Shown here piece by piece: positions 6,300-7,517 of a stretch of DNA of 7,517 bases. Under the pieces are notes generated by a model. The model was not told where the DNA came from, did no database searches, and saw only the letters and a program-made list of their open reading frames with translations. Position 1 is the first letter of the stretch. Every line of letters begins with the position of its first letter. The position numbers and the translations under genes were made by a program. This DNA comes from Azonexus sp. (GTDB lineage: Bacteria; Pseudomonadota; Gammaproteobacteria; Burkholderiales; Rhodocyclaceae), in NCBI GenBank assembly GCA_031285115.1, contig JAITWU010000160.1:1-7517 (forward strand), given 5' to 3'.

Positions 6300-7067
6300 T
6301 TACTCGTCAAACGGCTTGTATTTGATTTCCAGCTCGCGCTGGAACAAGGCGGGATCGTCGGGCTTGGGCAGCGGCGAGGATTTGAGAATCGCCCGCTCGA
6401 TGGCGGCATCGAGCGCCTGATTGCCGCTGGAACGCTTCAAGCGCACGGCCAGCACCTCGCCGCCCGGCAATTGCGTGACGCTGAAAACGGCTTCCGGATT
6501 TCCGGAAATATTGGGCGGCAAGACGGTGTTGCCGCGAACCTTGCCGCGAATTTTTCCGGCGTAAGTTTCAAGGCCGCGCTGCCCGGCGGCTTTTCTTTCG
6601 GCTTCAGCGATGGCGGCGCGGCGGTTTTGTTCCGCCGTCGCTTGCCGTTCGCTTTCTTCACGCGCCAGAGCGTCCTTGAAAGCGTCGACTGGCGGCGCGG
6701 GTCTGGTTTCAGGCTTGGCCTCGGGTTTGGCCTTGGGCGGCTCCGGCTTGGGCGGTTGAGGCTTTGGCGGCTCCGGCTTTTTCTTGTCTTCCTTGACCGC
6801 AATATCGGGTTTTTTCGGCGTTTCCACCTTGAGTGGCGGCGGTTCGGGTTTCTTTGGCGCTTCGACCGGCTTGGGCGGCGGCGCTGGCGGTTCGACGCGG
6901 GTTGCCTGTTGCGGCGTTGGCGACCACAGTTCGACATCCATCGTTTCCGGCTGGCTGCGCTTCCACTGCACGCCGAGGAACAAGGCGCCGATCAGGGCCG
7001 CATGAACGAGCAGCGTCAGGGTCAGCGCCTTTTTCTTGCCGGGTTCCTGAGCGTTATCGGGCGGCAT
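6300..7067 (-). CDS. tolA: Cell envelope protein TolA with proline-rich linker
   Basis: An inner-membrane protein of 255 residues that is energised by TolQ-TolR and reaches across the periplasm to TolB, Pal and CpoB. The cytosolic N-terminus is short and basic (to K13); one membrane helix spans about 14-34 and contains T18xxxH22, matching the Ser-His pair by which TolA and TonB engage their motors, with Thr in place of Ser. Residues 50-126 hold 29 prolines in 77 residues, with PKP, PEP and EPPK runs, much like TonB. A short charged helical stretch (about 128-165) leads to the C-terminal domain (about 168-255), with YAGKIRGKVRGN, the LPGGEVLAVRLKRSSGN strand pair and LDAAIERAILKSSPLPKP, typical of TolA domain III in betaproteobacteria. 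The protein is shorter than E. coli TolA (421). It begins 3 bp after the tolR stop without a clear ribosome binding site. TonB is the alternative, but the position between tolR and tolB decides for TolA. Confidence 0.95.
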   Translation of the reverse strand: MPPDNAQEPGKKKALTLTLLVHAALIGALFLGVQWKRSQPETMDVELWSPTPQQATRVEPPAPPPKPVEAPKKPEPPPLKVETPKKPDIAVKEDKKKPEPPKPQPPKPEPPKAKPEAKPETRPAPPVDAFKDALAREESERQATAEQNRRAAIAEAERKAAGQRGLETYAGKIRGKVRGNTVLPPNISGNPEAVFSVTQLPGGEVLAVRLKRSSGNQALDAAIERAILKSSPLPKPDDPALFQRELEIKYKPFDE

Positions 7068-7070
7068 GGC

Positions 7071-7472
7071 TTATTTGACCGAAGTTTCCAGCGCGACGCG
7101 GGCAAAACCCTGCTTTTTCACTTCGTCGAGGGTTTCGATCACGGCGCGGTAGGTGATTTCCTTGTCACCGGCAATCAGCACCGGGATGTCCGGCGATTTT
7201 TCGCGCTGCGCCCGCAAGGCGTCGCGCAGGGCGCGGCTGTCGCCGAGTTTCTGCTCCTTGCCGTTGACATCAAAGAGCGACAAAGCGCCGTCCCGGTCGA
7301 TCTGCACGCGCAGGAATTTATCCGGCTTTTGCGGCGCGGCGCCGGTTGAAGGCAGCTCGACCGAGCCGGAGGTCATCATCGGCGTCGCCACCATGAAGAT
7401 GACGAGCAGCACCAGCATCACGTCGATATACGGGACGACGTTGATTTCTTTTTTGAGACGGCGCTGGCGCAT
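7071..7472 (-). CDS. tolR: Tol-Pal motor protein TolR
   Basis: An inner-membrane protein of 133 residues, of the ExbD/TolR family, that forms the proton channel with TolQ and drives TolA. A basic cytosolic N-terminus (MRQRRLKKE) leads into EINVVPYIDVMLVLLVIFMV; the single membrane helix spans about 16-33 and holds D17, equivalent to the proton-carrying Asp23 of E. coli TolR. A short linker (34-51) precedes the periplasmic domain (about 52-130), with FLRVQIDRDG, the conserved strand PVLIAGDKEITYRAVI and a final helix, LDEVKKQGFARVAL. The length is close to the usual 140. It starts 6 bp after the tolQ stop and ends 3 bp before tolA. Confidence 0.96.
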   Translation of the reverse strand: MRQRRLKKEINVVPYIDVMLVLLVIFMVATPMMTSGSVELPSTGAAPQKPDKFLRVQIDRDGALSLFDVNGKEQKLGDSRALRDALRAQREKSPDIPVLIAGDKEITYRAVIETLDEVKKQGFARVALETSVK

Positions 7473-7478
7473 GGCGAT

Positions 7479-7517
7479 TTACCGCATCTGCCGCTGGAGG
7501 ATGTTGGAAAACTCCTC
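7479..7517 (-). CDS. tolQ: TolQ, C-terminal fragment at the window edge
   Basis: The last 12 codons and the TAA of a gene that runs out of the window on the right. The visible peptide is EEFSNILQRQMR, which matches the C-terminus of TolQ (E. coli has EEFTAILHRQ in the same place). TolQ is the polytopic inner-membrane subunit that surrounds the TolR helices. Its place 6 bp before tolR agrees. The gene is cut only by the window border; nothing suggests it is broken. Confidence 0.88.
   Translation of the reverse strand, partial: EEFSNILQRQMR

Noticed and set aside
6269..6409. A 47-codon N-terminal extension of TolB
   Set aside because: It overlaps the end of tolA, has a proline- and serine-rich sequence foreign to the family, and would bury the signal peptide that begins MSRIFHR.
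6736..6779. Repeated GC-rich blocks as a possible tandem repeat array or CRISPR-like element
   Set aside because: The repeats are short, irregular and in frame with the Pro/Lys/Glu spacer of TolA, so they are coding low complexity.
6267..7349. Plus-strand frame of 360 codons across tolA and tolR
   Set aside because: It is antisense to two certain genes. Its runs of GRLRLGRLRL and the like are the reverse complement of the TolA proline-lysine spacer.

Overview
The window reads as chromosomal DNA of a GC-rich proteobacterium. The protein sequences, in particular the TolA, PilZ and YheS types and the tolQRAB-pal-cpoB-queE-queC order, fit a betaproteobacterium, perhaps of the Rhodocyclales. That placement is an inference from family resemblance; no rRNA or other taxonomic marker is present.

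Layout. Positions 1-58 are a short promoter-like stretch with a perfect TATAAT box. Positions 59-1966 (+) hold one gene, a YheS-type ABC-F ATPase that acts on ribosomes. It converges on a long minus-strand operon with only 28 bp between the two stop codons. Read in its own direction, from right to left, the operon is: tolQ (only the last 12 codons, at the right edge), tolR, tolA, tolB, pal, cpoB, queE, a small PilZ-domain gene, queC. The gaps in that order are 6, 3, 31, 30, 2, 0, 13 and -4 bp, so this looks like one transcription unit with much translational coupling. There is no gene-free stretch longer than 58 bp.

Function. TolQ and TolR form the proton-driven inner-membrane motor, TolA transmits the force across the periplasm, and TolB and Pal link it to the outer membrane and peptidoglycan. 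CpoB joins this machine to cell-wall synthesis at the division site. QueE and QueC carry out consecutive steps of preQ0 synthesis, the precursor of queuosine in tRNA. The joining of tol-pal-cpoB to queE-queC is known from other proteobacteria such as Pseudomonas. The PilZ gene placed between queE and queC, overlapping queC by 4 bp, is the less expected element and would bring a c-di-GMP receptor into this operon.

No mobile element, CRISPR array, RNA gene or wholly new system was found. The points most worth a second look are the apparently leaderless start of yheS, the UUG start of queE directly after an in-frame UAA, the PilZ insertion, the proline-rich TonB-like linker of TolA, and a 24-bp exact repeat in tolB spaced by exactly one propeller blade.
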